The notes under the pieces: model-generated
The model's input: the letters and a program-made list of their open reading frames with translations, nothing else
Told to the model about the DNA's origin: nothing
Databases searched by the model: none
Translations under genes and position numbers: made by a program
Part shown: one piece after another, positions 33,406-42,215 of the stretch
Numbering within the stretch: the first letter of the stretch is position 1
Layout of the letters: every line of letters begins with the position of its first letter
NCBI GenBank assembly: GCA_002394395.1
Contig: DGTR01000023.1
Span: 1 to 64,000, forward strand
Direction of reading: 5' to 3'
DNA length: 64,000 nt
Origin: Bacteroidales bacterium UBA4331
Lineage (GTDB): Bacteria; Bacteroidota; Bacteroidia; Bacteroidales; Paludibacteraceae

Positions 33406-34770
33406 TTACAAAATCTCGTGCAAAATTTCACTTACCGTGGGGTGCGGGAAGACCACTTGCTGCATTTCCGGCACCGTGTACCCGTTGCGGACGGCAAAAG
33501 AGGCTGCGGAAATGAATTCTGAGCACGAATTGCCGATACAATGTACGCCGAGGACGGAGTGGTTCTTCGCATCGACAATCATCTTGCAAAGACCCGTTTC
33601 GCCTTCGTTCTCTGCCATGAACCGACCGCTAAAAGTCATCGGCAGTTTCTTTACCTCCACAGGGATGGACATCGACTCCGCCTGTGCCTCCGTGATACCT
33701 ACGGACGCGATCTCCGGATTCGTATAAACGACCGAAGGAATAGCACGATAATTTACCATTTGGACATTTACTATTTGATCATTTATTTGGTCATTTAGCA
33801 TTTTGGACACTGCCACTTCGGCTTGACGCGAAGCAACATGCGCGAGCATGATCTTTCCCGTGACATCGCCACAAGCGTAAACATTCGGCAGGTTAGTCTT
33901 GCAGAACTCATCGATCTTGATCGCTCCGCGCTCCAACTCAAGTTCATTGAGTGCTTCGAGTCCCAGCAGATTCGCCCGGCGGCCAACGCTTACCAGCACT
34001 TTTTCCGCCTCATAAACCTCGCCATTAGCCGTCACTTTGCCGCCGTCCAGCGACTCCACTTTCGTGCTCGTGAGGATATTGATACCGGCTTTGCGGTATT
34101 TATCGAGGAGGATTTGTACCACTTCGGGATCGAGGTTCGGCAGGATAGTAGGCATGGCTTCGATAACCGTCACAGGCACACCGAGTTCATGATAGAGCGT
34201 AGCAAACTCCATACCGATGACGCCGCCACCGACGATGATGATGGATTTCGGCAGTTCAGCCGCAGCGAGTGCGTCCGTCGAATCCCAGATAGCAGGATTA
34301 TCCTTGATTCCCGGAATCGGCGGCACAAAATTCGTCGAACCCGTACAAATCATCAGATTCTCCGCCTCATACGTCTCGCCGTTGCACTCAATGAGCCTAC
34401 CCCCATCCCCTCCCTGAAGGGAAGGGAGGATTTTTGCGAAGCCGTTGACAACCGTGCAATGGTCATTATTGAGACGGGCTTTGATACCCGCAACGAGTTT
34501 ACGCACAACGATGGTCTTGCGTTTCTGCATGGCGCTAAAATCAAACGCCACGTTCTCTGCCGTTACTCCGTACTTCTGCGCGTGGGTGGCATTAAAATAC
34601 TGCTTCGCACCGTAGAGAAGCGATTTGGTAGGAATACATCCTACATTGAGACACGTGCCTCCGAGCGCGGATTGCTCAAAGAGCACCACATCTTTGCCTG
34701 CCTTAGAAGCTTTTTCAGCAGCCGTATAACCCGCCGGGCCGCCGCCGATGATTGCTAAAAAATATTGCAT
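33406..34770 (-). CDS. lpdA: Dihydrolipoamide dehydrogenase with two repeat-derived insertions
   Basis: The 454-residue flavoenzyme reoxidises lipoamide of 2-oxoacid dehydrogenase or glycine cleavage complexes. Visible: FAD loop IIGGGPAGYTAAEKA, redox disulfide GGTCLNVGCIPTK, NAD domain IIVGGGVIGMEFA, second FAD motif VYACGDVTGK, and the C-terminal catalytic histidine in FPHPTVSE. Two stretches look foreign: KILPSLQGGDGGRLIE, encoded by a CCCTCCCTGAAGGGAGGG-type dispersed repeat near 34397-34432, and NDQINDQIVNVQMVN, encoded at 33749-33795 by a repeat that also occurs between genes at 6609 and 57075. Both keep the frame, so the enzyme may still work. Confidence 0.93.
   Translation of the reverse strand: MQYFLAIIGGGPAGYTAAEKASKAGKDVVLFEQSALGGTCLNVGCIPTKSLLYGAKQYFNATHAQKYGVTAENVAFDFSAMQKRKTIVVRKLVAGIKARLNNDHCTVVNGFAKILPSLQGGDGGRLIECNGETYEAENLMICTGSTNFVPPIPGIKDNPAIWDSTDALAAAELPKSIIIVGGGVIGMEFATLYHELGVPVTVIEAMPTILPNLDPEVVQILLDKYRKAGINILTSTKVESLDGGKVTANGEVYEAEKVLVSVGRRANLLGLEALNELELERGAIKIDEFCKTNLPNVYACGDVTGKIMLAHVASRQAEVAVSKMLNDQINDQIVNVQMVNYRAIPSVVYTNPEIASVGITEAQAESMSIPVEVKKLPMTFSGRFMAENEGETGLCKMIVDAKNHSVLGVHCIGNSCSEFISAASFAVRNGYTVPEMQQVVFPHPTVSEILHEIL
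33749..33803. repeat. Dispersed repeat ATTTACCATTTGGACATTTA inside lpdA
   Basis: The 20-mer ATTTACCATTTGGACATTTA at 33751-33770 is identical to 57075-57094 and matches 18 of 20 bases of the reverse complement of 6609-6628. It is followed by related words TTTGATCATTTATTTGGTCATTT. Confidence 0.8.
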
Positions 34771-34824
34771 ATATGTTATTTTTTTGTCAGGTTATTTTCC
34801 CTTCAATCCTGTGTTAATCCTGTG

Positions 34825-35319
34825 TTAATCCTGTGTTGAAGATAGGAAGATTCTTACAGCTTGGGCAATCATTTCTACACAAGGCCTTTTCTCGTAATAC
34901 TGCTGTGTGCGCTCCTCGGGCTTGGGGCGGAGAGCCTCCGCAGGCAGATATTCCATCGTGGAGCCCTTGGGTGCCAAACCTAATAATTCTGCGCAAACAA
35001 GGCTTCCATACTTCGCCTTGAACTCTCCTGCCAGCTGCTGCACAAAGGCATAGTTCGCCATTTTTCCTTCGGAATCATGCGGCGTGGCGGAACCGTTATG
35101 CAGGCCTGCGAGCATGAACATGCCGTTGGCAGCACCACACGTCATGCGCATCCTTCCCGTTCCACCGCCAAAAGAAGCAGCAAGACGAAGTGCCAGTTGC
35201 TCATCGTGGATGCCATACAGATCTGCACAAGAAGCAAACACCGCCTGCGAGCAGTTAAAACCCTGTTTGAATAAGTCCTGCGCTTTCTGCGCACGAGATT
35301 CAATTTCCTGAGTTGTCAT
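34825..35319 (-). CDS. C_GCAxxG_C_C family protein
   Basis: The 164-residue product has the defining cysteines in context: GFNCSQAVFASCADLYG, FGGGTGRMRMTCGAANGMFML, LVCAELLG and RPCVEMIAQAV. The family is thought to bind a redox cofactor or metal through these cysteines, often next to redox genes; its activity is not established. It overlaps the plsC gene by 20 bp (translational coupling) and is followed by lpdA. Three direct copies of ATCCTGTGTT lie just after its stop (34806-34840). Confidence 0.85.
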   Translation of the reverse strand: MTTQEIESRAQKAQDLFKQGFNCSQAVFASCADLYGIHDEQLALRLAASFGGGTGRMRMTCGAANGMFMLAGLHNGSATPHDSEGKMANYAFVQQLAGEFKAKYGSLVCAELLGLAPKGSTMEYLPAEALRPKPEERTQQYYEKRPCVEMIAQAVRIFLSSTQD

Positions 35320-35953
35320 TATACCAGTTTTCCAATTGTTGGTTAAATGTCCTTCTGTCCATCGTCTGCGCCCACTCTCTCAATTCGTCCGTATGGTCCT
35401 CAAAATGCATAGTGACCGTACGACGCAGTTTCCATTTCTTGGGTTTGAGCTTGGACCAATAACTACCTTCCAACCCGCGCATTCTACAAAGGATCACGCG
35501 CACGCCTGCGGGCAGTTCCCGGCAGACTTCATACGCCATACGGCGGTTTCCGATGATCTCTTTATCGATGGTCTTCACGTGTCCGGAAGGATAGAAACAG
35601 AGTTGTTTGCCTGACGCAAGGCTGTCGATGGCGATGCGACTGAGTTGTTCTGCTTCCGCCACACTCTCTTCGCGCGACATAGCGCTCTTGTTCAAATCCG
35701 GCACTTCGATCGCGTCAGCTTTGTTGAGAATGTGCCGGTAGAACTTATTGCGCATGAATAATTCGTCCACCATCGGACTAATCGGCAGCCACCACATCTC
35801 GCTGAAAAGAATCAGCGGATCGATATACGCCGTATGGTTCGGCAGAACCAGATGGACGGATTTATCCCGCAGCAGTTCTTCTCCCGTGACGCGGACGTCG
35901 TAGTGCCAATGAAAGAAGAATTTTACTATTTTTCCAAGAGTGAAACGATTCAT
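35300..35953 (-). CDS. plsC: 1-acyl-sn-glycerol-3-phosphate acyltransferase (PlsC-type)
   Basis: The 217-residue protein has the HX4D motif in LVLPNHTAYIDPLI (His40, Asp45) and a substrate loop FYPSGHVKTIDKE in place of the common FPEGTRS, so it is a divergent member of the family. It would add the second acyl chain to lysophosphatidate at the membrane. It is followed, with a 20-bp overlap, by the C_GCAxxG_C_C gene. Confidence 0.75.
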   Translation of the reverse strand: MNRFTLGKIVKFFFHWHYDVRVTGEELLRDKSVHLVLPNHTAYIDPLILFSEMWWLPISPMVDELFMRNKFYRHILNKADAIEVPDLNKSAMSREESVAEAEQLSRIAIDSLASGKQLCFYPSGHVKTIDKEIIGNRRMAYEVCRELPAGVRVILCRMRGLEGSYWSKLKPKKWKLRRTVTMHFEDHTDELREWAQTMDRRTFNQQLENWYNDNSGN

Positions 35954-35994
35954 TTTTCGTTATTTCGTGATTACGTAATCACGGGATTACGTTA

Positions 35995-36633
35995 TTATAG
36001 TTCTCTAATTAACTCCATCAACGACGCACCGCCTCTTCGGTCGAAGAAGAGTGCATCGATGCCGGCTTTCCGTGCGCCTTCGATATCCGTCGTCATCGAA
36101 TCACCGATCATGAGCACTTCGGAGGCTTTCAACCCACAGCGACGCAGCGCTTCTTCAAAGAAACGAATGTCGGGTTTGTCATAGCCTATATCCATGGATA
36201 TATACGTATCCTCGAAATACGGCAAGACCCCTGCCTTATCCAAACGATTGCGTTGCAGGTGACCAAAACTATTCGACGCTGCAAAGAGCCGATAGCCTTT
36301 GGCTTGCAAGGTATCTAACATCTCTATGGCTTCAGGCACTAACGTGTGGGTATTTCCCCATGCCGCACGAAAAGCGTGCATAAAGGGTTCTACCGCCGAG
36401 TCCGGATAGCCAATTGCCGCTATAAACTCCTTCGGATAGAGGTCCATTACTTCAGCAATTGTATATTTGCCATGCTTGGCCTCAGAGAAAAGCCGCCCGG
36501 CGATGTCGAAGAAGAGCTGGAAATGCTCCGGATGTTCCGGCAGAGCCGCATCGAAAGCCTCCCGGCAACAAGGTACGTAGTCGAGAATTGTATCGTCAAT
36601 ATCGATAAAGATGGCTTTGTAACGCACAATCAA
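35995..36633 (-). CDS. HAD-superfamily hydrolase (YjjG-like nucleotidase)
   Basis: The 212-residue product has HAD motif I IFIDIDDTILD (Asp11, Asp13), motif II FAASNSFGHLQ, and motif III/IV GYDKPDIRFFEEAL...VLMIGDSMTTDIEGA. This layout is typical of YjjG, a house-cleaning phosphatase for non-canonical pyrimidine nucleotides. There is no ATG at the expected start; initiation must be at TTG 36633 or GTG 36627. Confidence 0.82.
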   Translation of the reverse strand: MIVRYKAIFIDIDDTILDYVPCCREAFDAALPEHPEHFQLFFDIAGRLFSEAKHGKYTIAEVMDLYPKEFIAAIGYPDSAVEPFMHAFRAAWGNTHTLVPEAIEMLDTLQAKGYRLFAASNSFGHLQRNRLDKAGVLPYFEDTYISMDIGYDKPDIRFFEEALRRCGLKASEVLMIGDSMTTDIEGARKAGIDALFFDRRGGASLMELIREL

Positions 36634-36653
36634 AGGATTTTTACTATTTAACT

Positions 36654-36684
36654 AAAAATGGAGCCACGCGACGTGACTCCATTT
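36654..36684 (-). terminator. Terminator of tRNA-Pro
   Basis: AAAATGGAGTCACG/CGTGGCTCCATTTTT on the reverse strand, beginning 3 bp after the tRNA. Confidence 0.82.
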
Positions 36685-36686
36685 TG

Positions 36687-36761
36687 TCGGGTAGGCGAGA
36701 TTCGAACTCACGACCTCCTGCTCCCAAAGCAGGCATTCTAACCGGGCTGAACTACTACCCG
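36687..36761 (-). tRNA. tRNA-Pro (anticodon TGG)
   Basis: Reverse strand: acceptor CGGGTAG/CTACCCG, D arm TTCAGCCCGGTTAGAA, anticodon stem CTGC..GCAG with loop TTTGGGA (anticodon TGG), T arm GAGTTCGAATCTC, discriminator A. A promoter lies upstream and a terminator downstream. Confidence 0.95.
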
Positions 36762-36775
36762 CACAAAAGCGGGTG

Positions 36776-36806
36776 CAAAGGTACAACATTTTTTTGACAT
36801 GCGCAA
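36776..36806 (-). promoter_or_regulatory. Promoter of tRNA-Pro
   Basis: Reverse-strand TTG (36804-36806) and TACCTTTG (36776-36783), 20-bp spacer, 15 bp upstream of the tRNA. Confidence 0.8.
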
Positions 36807-36865
36807 ATATTTGTGCTACTTTTTTGCGTTTTTTAGCAAAAAGTCGTCAAAAAACGTTGATTCGC

Positions 36866-38512
36866 TTATTTCAGCAATGCTCCTTTTGCGTCATAGATCC
36901 TTCCGCCGAAGGAGACATACACCGTTCCTGCATGCATGAATTTAGCTGCAGAACGGAGTTGTTCTTCGTTTAATTGCGGCAGAGCGGTAGGCATTTCCGG
37001 ATTCGGCTGAATCGTAAAGGTCTGCATAATCACCGTCGTCGGCAGGTAGTTATGGTTACCGGGATGGTAAGCAATAACGGTCACTTCGCCTTCATTCTCC
37101 GGCATGATCATACCCTCCTCTATAGAAAGCAGACATGCCGTATAAGCGTACGTAATCTCAAGACCGGAAGAGAGCGTTGCTGTAGAAGGAACAGGTATGC
37201 CGATGATGAGTTCAGCCTCCTGATTCTCCCAAAGAATGGTCTGCACGGCTTTGTTGACATGCAGGGCAACCGGCATAGTCGCATTGTTATAAATAGCTGT
37301 GTCTTCCGGTGTAAAGAGCAACGAGAGCATGTAATCACCGGCGTCGAGGAGTGTATCGGAAGCGATGTTGAGCCATGAGAGCGAACCCGGCACTTGACCG
37401 ATGAGTTCATGGATTACCGCTTCGTTCAAGAGCTGACCGTACGTGATATCTTCGACCGAAAGACTGATGGCCGGATCAGCCTTATGGATGAGAAGGGACT
37501 TCTCGATGGAGTTAGCCGCGTTGTACTTATAGTTACCGGGCTGCGTAGCCGTAATAGTGACAGTGCCGGAACGATGGATACGTAGCACATTCCCTTCCAC
37601 CTCTGCTGTAGCAGAGTCGGAAGTCAGATAAACGACATCCAGACCGGAGGAAGTGAAGGCATTAAAACTAAGTTCGTCGGTAGCAATACACTCCGTAAGG
37701 GTCTGCGGCCAAGAGAGCGTCTGGTCGTATTTGGAAGTTGTACCGGAGACAGCGATGCGCGCCTCACGTCCTTCACCCGAGATGATGATCTCACCGGAAT
37801 GCGTACCGGCTTCCTCATGCGAATAGAGAAGTGTGATGGTGGTCTTTTGATCCACGAGGTTCTTCTGACCTACCGTCTCTACGGACGCCGAGAAATGCGG
37901 ATCGGTAGAAGTGACAGAAGCCACTATATTGGTCCACGAAACGGTCACATTCTTCGTTGCCACGGGATCATCAACCATAGCCGCAGCAGGTTCCCACTCT
38001 TCGATACCGACACTAAGGCTCTTGAGCTCGGAGACACGGACGTTATAGAAAGCCGCAGCGGTATAAGCCGAAGCAGCAAACTTAATATAGCGCGTGGTAG
38101 TAGAGAGGACAGCCGAGTCTGCTTTGTTGGCTGCAATCGTATTACCTTCCGTAGAGAAGATCTGCTGCCAGTTGTTATGATCCGGCGATTGATAGATGGT
38201 GATGGTTCCATTCGAAGCACCTTGCCATTCGAAATAGAGTTTCTCCGCGATACCTACCTGCGGAAGCGCAATGACGCACTCGTCGGAATACGGATCGGTG
38301 TTTACCAGAGGAATAGGAATCACAATCTTACCTATCTCCAGATGGGCGCCCAGACCAAAAACGCCATTATTCCAAGACACATTCTCGGTCTTGGAGATAA
38401 CCGTCTGAGCATTGTTAAAATCTGCTTGTGCAAAATTCGTATCCCATGCTAATTGTGCAGAAAGGGATAGCGAGAGTGCCGCTAAGGCACAAAGGGTAAA
38501 GATCTTTTTCAT
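36866..38512 (-). CDS. Large secreted Ig-like/MBG-type protein, probable T9SS cargo
   Basis: The start is ATG 38512 (MKKIFTLCALAALSLSLSAQ), a signal peptide. The 548-residue product has an N-terminal beta-sandwich domain (LYFEWQGASNGTITIYQSPDHNNW), then several bacterial Ig-like modules (SGTVTITATQPGNYKYNAA; GEVTVIAYHPGNHNYLPT) of the MBG/BIG type, and the tail MHAGTVYVSFGGRIYDAKGALLK, whose V-Y-D-x-x-G form resembles the ends of the two nucleases. Likely a surface or secreted adhesin-like protein of unknown ligand. Confidence 0.7.
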   Translation of the reverse strand: MKKIFTLCALAALSLSLSAQLAWDTNFAQADFNNAQTVISKTENVSWNNGVFGLGAHLEIGKIVIPIPLVNTDPYSDECVIALPQVGIAEKLYFEWQGASNGTITIYQSPDHNNWQQIFSTEGNTIAANKADSAVLSTTTRYIKFAASAYTAAAFYNVRVSELKSLSVGIEEWEPAAAMVDDPVATKNVTVSWTNIVASVTSTDPHFSASVETVGQKNLVDQKTTITLLYSHEEAGTHSGEIIISGEGREARIAVSGTTSKYDQTLSWPQTLTECIATDELSFNAFTSSGLDVVYLTSDSATAEVEGNVLRIHRSGTVTITATQPGNYKYNAANSIEKSLLIHKADPAISLSVEDITYGQLLNEAVIHELIGQVPGSLSWLNIASDTLLDAGDYMLSLLFTPEDTAIYNNATMPVALHVNKAVQTILWENQEAELIIGIPVPSTATLSSGLEITYAYTACLLSIEEGMIMPENEGEVTVIAYHPGNHNYLPTTVIMQTFTIQPNPEMPTALPQLNEEQLRSAAKFMHAGTVYVSFGGRIYDAKGALLK

Positions 38513-38573
38513 ACTATATAAATATCTAACTAATAACGAACGTATAACCAACTAATAACTAACGATTGTACCA

Positions 38574-40001
38574 CTATAGGGTAACGATTTGGCCCTTTTC
38601 GGGTATTTCTATATTTCTGAATCCGGCATCGTGCAGGTGTCCTTTGTAGGTCTCTGCCGCAGCCTCTTCGCCGTGAACAATAAACGTCCGCTGGACTTGA
38701 TCGACCGTGAGGGAGCGCGTGAGGTAATCAATCATCTCTTGGTAGTCGCCGTGTCCGGAGAAGCCTTCGATCTTCGTGATCTGCGCTTTGATCTTGCGGT
38801 CGAGACCGAAGATAGAGATCCACTGTAAGCCCGGTTGCTGAATACGTGCGCCAAGCGTGGTGGGTTCGCAATAACCGACGATAAGAATCGTACACCGCGG
38901 GTCGGAGATGTGATTCGCAACGTGGTGTTTGATGCGCCCGGCTTCCAACATACCCGAAGCGGAGATGATGATACAGGGTTCGTCCTTGTGGTTGAGCGCC
39001 TTGGATTCGCGGATATCGGTGATATAGCGCAGGGTGTTGAAGCCAAACGGATCGGAGTCAAAACGGAGGGTGTCGTGCACCTCTTCGCTCAGTTCCTCCG
39101 GGTACATACGGAAGATCTGGGTCGCGTTGGTACTCATCGGCGAGTCCACATAGACGGGGATTTGCGGCAGACGGCCGTCGTTATAGAGTTTGTTGAGGAC
39201 ATAGACGATCTCTTGGGTTCTGCCGACCGAGAAAGACGGGATCAGCAGCTGGCCTTTGCGATAGACACAGGTATCCTCAACGACGCCTAAGAGTTGCTCC
39301 TCTGTCACTTCTTCTTCCTCATGCAGACGGTCGCCGTAGGTCGATTCGCAGATGAGGTAATCGCATTGCGGGAAGAGTTGCGGCGAAGGCAGAATATGAC
39401 AGTGTTTACGGCCGATGTCACCGGTGTAAGCCAAGCGCTTCCAACGGCTTTCTTCATATATCTCCAGCGAACAGATGGCACCGCCGAGCATGTGACCGGA
39501 GTTGGTGAAGGTCAGCAACACGTCGTCAAACAAACGGAAACGGCGGTCATAACTATACGTCACAAAATGCCGCATCACCTGCTCCACCTCACGCTGGGAG
39601 TACAGAGGTTCAATCTTATAGGTCTTGCCCTTCTCCTTATGCGGGTGCTGGCGATCGATCTTCTTGTTATACGTACGGACATCCTGCTCCTGAATAAAAG
39701 CCGTGTCGGCAAGCATGAGTGCACAGAGATCGCGCGTTGCCGGCGTGCAGTAGATATCCCCGCGGAAACCCATTTTGTAGATATACGGGATAAGTCCCGA
39801 ATGGTCGATATGTGCATGAGAGAGCACGACGCAATCGAGTTTCTTGGGATCAAATCCCAAATCGCGGTTGGCTGCATCGGTCTCCATTCCTTTACCCTGG
39901 TACATACCGCAATCCAAAAGAATGGTATGTCCCAAATCGGTAGTAATCAGATGTTTACTTCCCGTTACTTCGCGAGTAGCGCCTAAGAACTGAATCTTCA
40001 T
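38574..40001 (-). CDS. MBL-fold beta-CASP RNA/DNA hydrolase
   Basis: The 475-residue product has the metallo-beta-lactamase signature SHAHIDHSG (His62, His64, Asp66, His67), an upstream GATREVTGS, then TNSGHMLGGAICSLEI and CESTYGDR, followed by the beta-CASP motifs SFSVGRTQEI, PCIIISASGMLEAGR and FSGHGD. It belongs to the CPSF-73/RNase J-like group. Processing of RNA is expected; the exact substrate is unknown. It is divergent from the S9 peptidase gene, and the two promoters overlap around a TTGCATATATGCAA palindrome. Confidence 0.9.
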   Translation of the reverse strand: MKIQFLGATREVTGSKHLITTDLGHTILLDCGMYQGKGMETDAANRDLGFDPKKLDCVVLSHAHIDHSGLIPYIYKMGFRGDIYCTPATRDLCALMLADTAFIQEQDVRTYNKKIDRQHPHKEKGKTYKIEPLYSQREVEQVMRHFVTYSYDRRFRLFDDVLLTFTNSGHMLGGAICSLEIYEESRWKRLAYTGDIGRKHCHILPSPQLFPQCDYLICESTYGDRLHEEEEVTEEQLLGVVEDTCVYRKGQLLIPSFSVGRTQEIVYVLNKLYNDGRLPQIPVYVDSPMSTNATQIFRMYPEELSEEVHDTLRFDSDPFGFNTLRYITDIRESKALNHKDEPCIIISASGMLEAGRIKHHVANHISDPRCTILIVGYCEPTTLGARIQQPGLQWISIFGLDRKIKAQITKIEGFSGHGDYQEMIDYLTRSLTVDQVQRTFIVHGEEAAAETYKGHLHDAGFRNIEIPEKGQIVTL

Positions 40002-40020
40002 ACGTACAAAAATTTTGGCA

Positions 40021-40068
40021 CAAAATTACTATAAATTTTGCATATATGCAAATTTTTTTGTACCTTTG
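40021..40068. promoter_or_regulatory. Overlapping divergent promoters built on TTGCATATATGCAA
   Basis: Forward: TTG 40038-40040, 20 bp, TACCTTTG 40061-40068. Reverse: TTG 40049-40051, 20 bp, TAATTTTG 40021-40028. The palindrome TTGCATATATGCAA (40038-40051) provides both -33 elements. Confidence 0.8.
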
Positions 40069-40088
40069 CACAAATTTTCTTAACAACA

Positions 40089-42194
40089 ATGAAGAAATTA
40101 GCAATTTTCAGTATGGCATTGATGGCGTTAATTGGCGCAAGTTGCCGAAATAACGGCGAAAAGTCAGAGGCAAATGGCGAGGACAAGGCTCCCATTACGA
40201 AGCCTCAGATCACGATTGAAGGCGGTCGTCTGACGCCGGAAGGATTATGGGCGATGGGTCGCATCGGTAGTGTGAAAAGCGACATTGAGACTGGTCTGCT
40301 CGCTTACACCGTGAGTTATTATTCCGTAGAGGAGAACCGGAGTACGACCTGGATCCGGATTTGCAATCCGTTTGAGAACATGAAGGTCGTTGATGAGTTT
40401 GTAGGTTCAGAGCCGGCGTGGTTCGGCAACAGCGGTGCGTTAGCGTACCTCAAAGGCGGCAAACTCTATATCCGCCGCGACAAAGAGGAAGTGGAGGTCG
40501 AGGGCACAAATGACACCGAAGGTTTTCTGCTCTCCCCGATGCGCGACAAGATCATCCTCGTCAAGCAGGTGAAGACCGTTCCCACGACCGCGGACAAGTA
40601 TCCTGATCTGCCTCTGGCAACGGGTCACATGCACGAGGATCTGATGTACAAACACTGGGACGAATGGACGGAGACAGCTCCGCAGCCGTTTGTCTATGAG
40701 CTGCAGACCGAGTACTACGGCGAGGGCGAGCGGATGAAATCCGCCAAGTTAAGCGAGGGATTCAACATCCTCGAAGGAACGGCTTTTGAGAGTCCGATGA
40801 AGCCTTTCGGCGGCATCGAGCAGCTGGCATGGAACCCGAACAACGAGGAGATCGCTTATACCTGCCGCAAGAAAACGGGACTCGACTACGCCATTTCGAC
40901 CAACAGCGATATATACCTATTTGATATACGTACGCGTGCGCACAAGAATATCACCTCCGACAACAAGGGCTACGACACGAATCCCTCTTATTCGCCGGAC
41001 GGCAAATGGATAGCTTGGCAGTCCATGGAGCGCGACGGGTATGAGAGCGACGAGAACCGGCTGATGGCGATGAATATGGAAACGGGCGAGAAGCGTTTCC
41101 TCAGCCGTGCGATGGACACCAACGTTGATGAATACAAATGGTTGGACGACACTTCGCTCGTCTTCACCGCTTGCAAACAGGCGACCGTACAACTCTACCG
41201 CGTCACCCTCGACGGATGGACATCCAAACTGACGGAAGGCCAGCACGACCTCGGTCTGGGCGACGTAGCGGATTATCAGGCGTATATCTTAGGTCACTCG
41301 ATGCGACAGGCGAACGAGATCTACCACCTCGACATCCGCAAAGAGGGCGCGTTAGAGCAGTTGACCCACGAGAACGACAATATTTATGAGCAGATCGAGC
41401 GCTCGACAGTTGTTCCCAGAAGGCAGAAGACGACGGACGGCAAAGACATGCTGACTTGGATCATCTACCCGCCGCATTTCGATCCGGCAAAGAAATACCC
41501 GACGATTCTGTACTGCGAAGGCGGTCCGCAAAGCCCAGTAAGCCAGTTCTGGTCGTTCCGTTGGAACTTTATGATGATGTCCGCGGGCGACTACATCATC
41601 GTAGCACCGAACCGCCGCGGTCTGCCGGGATTCGGCAAGGAGTGGAATGAAGAGATCAGCGGCGACTACGGAGGCCAGTGTATGAAGGATTACTTCACGG
41701 CGATTGATGAGTTCTGCACGGAGCCGTATGTGGACAAAGAGCATCTGGGCTGTGTGGGTGCGTCGTTCGGCGGATTCAGCGTCTATTGGATTGCCGGACA
41801 CCATGACGGACGGTTCAAAGCCTTCATCGCGCACGACGGCATCTTCAACCTCGAGATGCAATACCTTGAGACCGAAGAGAAATGGTTCGCCAACTGGGAC
41901 ATGGGCGGCGCGTATTGGGACAAAGACAATAAGATTGCGCAGCGCACGTTTGAAAACAGCCCGCATAAGTTCGTCGATAAATGGGACACGCCGATTCTCT
42001 GTATCCACGGCGAGAAAGACTACCGTATCTTGGCTAACCAAGCCATGGCAGCGTTCGATGCCGCCAAGATGCGCGGCGTGCCTGCTGAACTCCTCATCTT
42101 CCCCGACGAAAACCACTGGGTCCTCAAACCCCAGAACGGCATCCTCTGGCAACGTGAGTTCCGCGGCTGGCTGGATAGATGGCTGAAGGAATAG
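40089..42194 (+). CDS. S9 family peptidase (dipeptidyl-peptidase-like lipoprotein)
   Basis: The start is ATG 40089, after the promoter. The 701-residue product has a lipoprotein signal (MALMALIGASC, Cys19), a beta-propeller N-terminal part with WD40-like PD40 blocks (NPSYSPDGKWIAWQSMERDG), and a C-terminal alpha/beta hydrolase with GCVGASFGGFSVYW (nucleophile Ser), CIHGEKDYRI (Asp) and FPDENHWV (His). It cleaves oligopeptides in the periplasm or at the surface, providing peptide nutrients. The length is typical of the family. Confidence 0.9.
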   Translation: MKKLAIFSMALMALIGASCRNNGEKSEANGEDKAPITKPQITIEGGRLTPEGLWAMGRIGSVKSDIETGLLAYTVSYYSVEENRSTTWIRICNPFENMKVVDEFVGSEPAWFGNSGALAYLKGGKLYIRRDKEEVEVEGTNDTEGFLLSPMRDKIILVKQVKTVPTTADKYPDLPLATGHMHEDLMYKHWDEWTETAPQPFVYELQTEYYGEGERMKSAKLSEGFNILEGTAFESPMKPFGGIEQLAWNPNNEEIAYTCRKKTGLDYAISTNSDIYLFDIRTRAHKNITSDNKGYDTNPSYSPDGKWIAWQSMERDGYESDENRLMAMNMETGEKRFLSRAMDTNVDEYKWLDDTSLVFTACKQATVQLYRVTLDGWTSKLTEGQHDLGLGDVADYQAYILGHSMRQANEIYHLDIRKEGALEQLTHENDNIYEQIERSTVVPRRQKTTDGKDMLTWIIYPPHFDPAKKYPTILYCEGGPQSPVSQFWSFRWNFMMMSAGDYIIVAPNRRGLPGFGKEWNEEISGDYGGQCMKDYFTAIDEFCTEPYVDKEHLGCVGASFGGFSVYWIAGHHDGRFKAFIAHDGIFNLEMQYLETEEKWFANWDMGGAYWDKDNKIAQRTFENSPHKFVDKWDTPILCIHGEKDYRILANQAMAAFDAAKMRGVPAELLIFPDENHWVLKPQNGILWQREFRGWLDRWLKE

Positions 42195-42215
42195 TTGTTA
42201 ATCCATCCGATAAAG

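Noticed and set aside
33823..34758. 311-codon open frame on the + strand
   Set aside because: It lies antisense to lpdA, whose FAD, disulfide and NAD motifs are intact; the composition is shadow-like.
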